10,470 bases of DNA from CALBMX01 sp047629095 (GTDB taxonomy: Bacteria > Planctomycetota > UBA1135 > GCA-002686595), in NCBI GenBank assembly GCA_047629095.1, contig JBLHWM010000107.1, positions 1-10,470 of the forward strand, written 5' to 3'. The notes under the pieces are model-generated. The model was not told the DNA's origin. It made no database searches and saw nothing but the letters and a program-made list of their open reading frames with translations. The number at the start of each line of letters is the position of its first letter. The stretch's first letter is position 1. Shown here piece after piece: positions 8,524-10,470 of the stretch. A program made the position numbers and the translations under genes.

Positions 8524-8708
8524 CAGCCCGCTCCATAGCGGACTGCCAGCATTCCAAAGTTAAGGCGAGCCTGGGAGCATTTGTGGAGCATGGCCGGGCC
8601 CTTGAGCCGCATAGCTCAGCCGAGATCACCCTAATGTTTCGGCTCCTCGCCCGGGAATGTCGATCTTGGCACTCGCTTTGCCTAGTGCTGGGCGTCTCAC
8701 CACTCATA

Positions 8709-8742
8709 AAGCCCAAGGCCGTTGCGAATCGGCCTTGGGCTT
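8709..8742 (+). terminator. strong hairpin, probable terminator of the DUF2339-DUF3999 operon
   Basis: Perfect 13-bp arms AAGCCCAAGGCCG (8709-8721) and CGGCCTTGGGCTT (8730-8742) enclose an 8-base loop. It lies 185 bases after the DUF3999 stop and 41 bases before the likely COG3014 start. Only two T follow the G/C arm before GCC, so it is a poor intrinsic terminator on the plus strand by the T-tract rule. On the minus strand the tail reads TTTATGAG, which is slightly better, but no minus-strand gene is nearby. Alternatives are a leader structure of the COG3014 mRNA, a processing site, or a Rho-independent terminator with a degenerate tail. Confidence 0.6.
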
Positions 8743-8758
8743 GCCATTCTGGCCCTCT

Positions 8759-8764
8759 GAAGGG
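8759..8764 (+). promoter_or_regulatory. possible ribosome binding site of the COG3014 gene
   Basis: GAAGGG is the only SD-like sequence near the start of the COG3014 gene. It is 19 bases from the GTG at 8784, too far for normal use, but 7 bases from an in-frame CTG (8772) and 10 from an in-frame ATC (8775). Either translation begins at a rare start codon, or GTG 8784 is used without an SD. Confidence 0.3.
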
Positions 8765-8783
8765 ACACCCCCTGATCCACACC

Positions 8784-10181
8784 GTGCACACTGAAGCTGA
8801 CTACCGGCCCCTAGGCCGCCCGAGCCCTAGGCTTGCGACACGAATCGCGGGCCTAGGGCTACTGGCTTTGGCCAGCTGCGCGACCTACGCCGAGAACACG
8901 GAAGACGCCCTCGGCGCTTTTCAGCGCGGCGATGTGGACGACTCGGTCAGCGCCTACCGAGACGCGGTGGATTCAAACTTCTTGCGTGGGGCCGAGGCGG
9001 GCACGGTGCTCTTGGCTGCCGGGCGCTGGAGCGAAGCCCGGGCCGAGTTCGAGCGGGCCCAGCGCGCCGTGAACGACATCGAAGAGCAGGCCCTGATCAG
9101 CGCCGAGGACCTGACCGAGAAGCTGGGCTCCTGGTTCTGGAACGACACGGTACAGACGTACCAAGGCGAGGGATTCGAGCGGGTCTACCTGCACATGTCC
9201 CTCGCCTTGACCTATTTGGCCGAGGGCAAGCTCCAGAGCGTCTTCGTGGAGACGCGCCTCGCGAACAAGTTGCTCGAGAGCGAAGAGGGGCTCTACGAGA
9301 AGGAGTACAAGGCCGGCGGTCTGGGGCACTTCATCTCGGCCATCACCTACGAGCTGATGGGGGAGTACGACGAGGCCTACATCGACTACAAGCGCATGGC
9401 CGAGAAGGGCGTCGGCTTAGGGGTCGCCGGCCCGGCCCTGGTGCGCATTGCGAAGAAGCTGCACCGCGACGACGAGCTGCCGGCCTTCGAGGCGCGCTTC
9501 GGCGCATCCGAAGCGCCGCCAGCGGACGCAGCCTCGATCGTCGTGATCGCGGGTGTGGGGCTAGGTCCCTATAAGGAAGAGAAGGGCATCGCGGTGGAGA
9601 GCTGGGACGGCCTGATCAAGATCGTCGCTCCGACCCTGCGGCGCCGGAGTCAGAGCGTCGGCGACCTGCGGCTCGTGCTACAGGACGGCGGCGGAAGCCT
9701 GCGCACCGCCGTGGTCGAAGAGGTCTCTGACGTGGCCGAAGAGAACCTGAACGACCGCATCGTGATGGTGACCGCCAAGTCCGTTGCGCGTACCTTCGCC
9801 AAGCGCGAAATGACGAAGCAGCTGCAAGACGACCACGGGATCTTTGGCCGCCTGGTGGGGGACGTCTTTTCGGCCGCCACCGAACGCGCCGATCTACGCT
9901 TCTGGCAGACCCTGCCCGACACCTACCAGGCCGCCCGGATGTTTGTGAGTCCCGGTGAGCACGGCATCGAGCTCCAGGCTGGGCCCGCGGGAACCGCCGA
10001 CCTGGGCCGCTTCCTGCTGGAGCCCGGGGAGACGCTGGTGATCCTGGCGCGCACCGTGGACTACCAGCTCTTTGCGAACGTGATCGGTGGAACGCCCGTC
10101 GCCGCCGTTACACCGGCTGCCACCCCCGCGCCGAAACCAACCAACGAGCCTGTAGAGAACATGCTCATCCTAGGAGAATGA
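8784..10181 (+). CDS. COG3014-family outer-envelope lipoprotein
   Basis: This is 465 residues from GTG 8784. I chose that start because it gives a compact lipoprotein signal peptide: Arg-containing n-region, core IAGLGLLALA at 21-30, lipobox LASC with lipidated Cys32. Ala at +2 gives no inner-membrane retention signal, so outer-membrane sorting is expected. Residues 40-230 are helical and TPR-like (LGAFQRGDVDDSVSAYRDA, RWSEARAEFERA, ALTYLAEGK, YELMGEYDEAYIDYKR). After an Ala/Pro linker a second domain begins with SIVVIAGVGLGPYKEEK (251-267) and holds the family-typical ATERADLRFWQTLPDTYQ at 365-382. The tail is Pro/Ala/Thr-rich (about 438-456). The order and these two motifs match COG3014, a family of unknown function found next to ycfL and lpoB genes. 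The open frame continues upstream to 8316, but that part overlaps DUF3999 and a strong hairpin. The next gene starts 4 bases after the stop, so both share an operon. A role in assisting peptidoglycan synthesis is inferred from neighbours only. Confidence 0.85.
   Translation: MHTEADYRPLGRPSPRLATRIAGLGLLALASCATYAENTEDALGAFQRGDVDDSVSAYRDAVDSNFLRGAEAGTVLLAAGRWSEARAEFERAQRAVNDIEEQALISAEDLTEKLGSWFWNDTVQTYQGEGFERVYLHMSLALTYLAEGKLQSVFVETRLANKLLESEEGLYEKEYKAGGLGHFISAITYELMGEYDEAYIDYKRMAEKGVGLGVAGPALVRIAKKLHRDDELPAFEARFGASEAPPADAASIVVIAGVGLGPYKEEKGIAVESWDGLIKIVAPTLRRRSQSVGDLRLVLQDGGGSLRTAVVEEVSDVAEENLNDRIVMVTAKSVARTFAKREMTKQLQDDHGIFGRLVGDVFSAATERADLRFWQTLPDTYQAARMFVSPGEHGIELQAGPAGTADLGRFLLEPGETLVILARTVDYQLFANVIGGTPVAAVTPAATPAPKPTNEPVENMLILGE
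8805..8818 (+). repeat. small hairpin CGGCC/GGCCG in the 5' coding part of the COG3014 gene
   Basis: Five-base G/C arms at 8805-8809 and 8814-8818 with a 4-base CCTA loop start 21 bases after the GTG start. It is the first of two hairpins inside the signal-peptide codons and contains one of three CCTAGG-type hexamers found within 50 bases. Confidence 0.4.
8823..8860 (+). repeat. 10-bp inverted repeat inside the signal-peptide coding sequence
   Basis: Perfect arms AGCCCTAGGC (8823-8832) and GCCTAGGGCT (8851-8860) enclose a second stem GCGA/TCGC (8835-8838, 8845-8848) with a 6-base loop; only a 2x2 mismatch separates the two stems. In RNA this would be a stable hairpin about 40 bases after the start codon. 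It falls on codons for the Arg-rich and hydrophobic parts of the lipoprotein signal, so it may be partly forced by codon choice, but perfect pairing over ten bases is not required by the protein. Confidence 0.5.
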
Positions 10182-10185
10182 AACC

Positions 10186-10470
10186 ATGAACAAGACACCT
10201 GTCACCTATTCGGCGCTTGCGCTCCTGGCCGTCCTAGCCAGCTGCCAGGGACCCAACATGTCCCAGCGCTCCCAGAACACCTATCGTGCGAGCGAGGGCT
10301 CGTTCGAGATCGAGACCGACAAGGGCAGCAGCCTACTCGGGGATGGAGTCCAGCTCAAGAATGCGCGCTCCCACCGCGAGGACGGCCGCCTGCTGGTGGA
10401 CCTCGACCTGGTCAACGGCCGCAACCACAAGACGCGCTTCGAATGGCGCGTGGAGTGGTTCGACAACTTC
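10186..10470 (+). CDS. YcfL-family (DUF1425) lipoprotein, 3' part beyond the window
   Basis: The ATG at 10186 has a good SD, AGGAG at 10172-10176, nine bases upstream and inside the end of the previous gene. Ninety-five residues are visible and the frame is open at the right edge. Residues 1-20 form a lipoprotein signal peptide with lipobox LASC and lipidated Cys20, followed by Gln, so outer-membrane sorting is likely. After a short polar linker comes a domain with LLVDLDLVN (about 71-79) and FEWRVEWFD (about 85-93), alternating hydrophobic beta-strand patterns that match YcfL/DUF1425. In E. coli ycfL lies directly upstream of lpoB, the lipoprotein activator of the peptidoglycan synthase PBP1b. 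Here it follows a COG3014 lipoprotein by four bases, an arrangement I associate with COG3014-ycfL-lpoB operons. YcfL's own function is not established. Confidence 0.82.
   Translation, partial: MNKTPVTYSALALLAVLASCQGPNMSQRSQNTYRASEGSFEIETDKGSSLLGDGVQLKNARSHREDGRLLVDLDLVNGRNHKTRFEWRVEWFDNF

Larger units (their letters stand above)
8524..8783. other. spacer between the DUF3999 gene and the COG3014 gene
   Basis: There are 260 bases. A plus-strand open frame crosses it in phase with the downstream gene, but its translation (Arg/Pro/His/Cys-rich) does not look like protein and it passes through a strong hairpin, so I treat the region as non-coding. It holds a weak inverted repeat AGCCGA/TCGGCT (8618-8623, 8639-8644), a TTGGCA hexamer at 8666-8671 without a matching -10, the 13-bp hairpin at 8709-8742, and GAAGGG at 8759-8764. 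Confidence 0.6.

Noticed and set aside
8604..8680. tRNA-like string (TAGCTCAG after a 7-base arm)
   Set aside because: No matching D-stem closing, no GTTCGAATC T-loop, and no pairing acceptor arm at the right distance.
8316..8783. Plus-strand open frame extending the COG3014 gene upstream into the DUF3999 gene
   Set aside because: Its translation is Arg/Pro/His-rich and unlike protein, it overlaps 208 bases of a well-supported gene in another frame, it runs through a 13-bp hairpin, and it would bury the lipoprotein signal peptide in the middle of the protein.

Overview
This is a GC-rich bacterial chromosomal window with ordinary single-copy housekeeping and cell-envelope genes. It contains no mobile element, CRISPR array, rRNA or tRNA that I can see. 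The cell is diderm: there are two lipoproteins with lipoboxes, a COG3014-type lipoprotein followed by a YcfL-type lipoprotein, and a secreted envelope protein. The phylum is uncertain. The DUF2339-DUF3999 pair and the COG3014-YcfL pair are best known to me from Gammaproteobacteria. The MutS carries the GPNMAGKST form of Walker A, and several genes lack a good Shine-Dalgarno (SD) sequence, which would also fit a non-proteobacterial group such as Planctomycetota. I would not commit on taxonomy without a search.

Left part, minus strand: the window opens inside a KefB/KefC-like cation:proton antiporter (1-766, C-terminal part missing). A 252-base spacer follows, then mutS (1019-3817), the mismatch-recognition ATPase, with an unusual lysine-rich N-terminal extension. 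A 489-base spacer with no convincing gene (3818-4306) separates mutS from the divergent plus-strand genes.

Middle, plus strand: a 947-residue polytopic membrane protein of the DUF2339 family (4307-7150) overlaps the start of a 458-residue exported, C-terminally anchored DUF3999-family protein (7147-8523) by an ATGA junction. The two are probably translationally coupled and may work together in the envelope. Their function is not known.

Right part, plus strand: after a 260-base spacer holding a perfect 13-bp hairpin (8709-8742) comes a COG3014-type lipoprotein (best start GTG 8784, stop 10181). Four bases later a YcfL/DUF1425 lipoprotein starts (10186, cut by the window end). In other bacteria YcfL sits beside lpoB, the activator of penicillin-binding protein PBP1b, so the next gene outside the window may be lpoB-like.

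I saw no clearly new system. The best leads are the uncharacterised DUF2339-DUF3999 pair, the cluster of strong hairpins around the poorly defined start of the COG3014 gene, the COG3014-YcfL lipoprotein operon, and the MutS tail.
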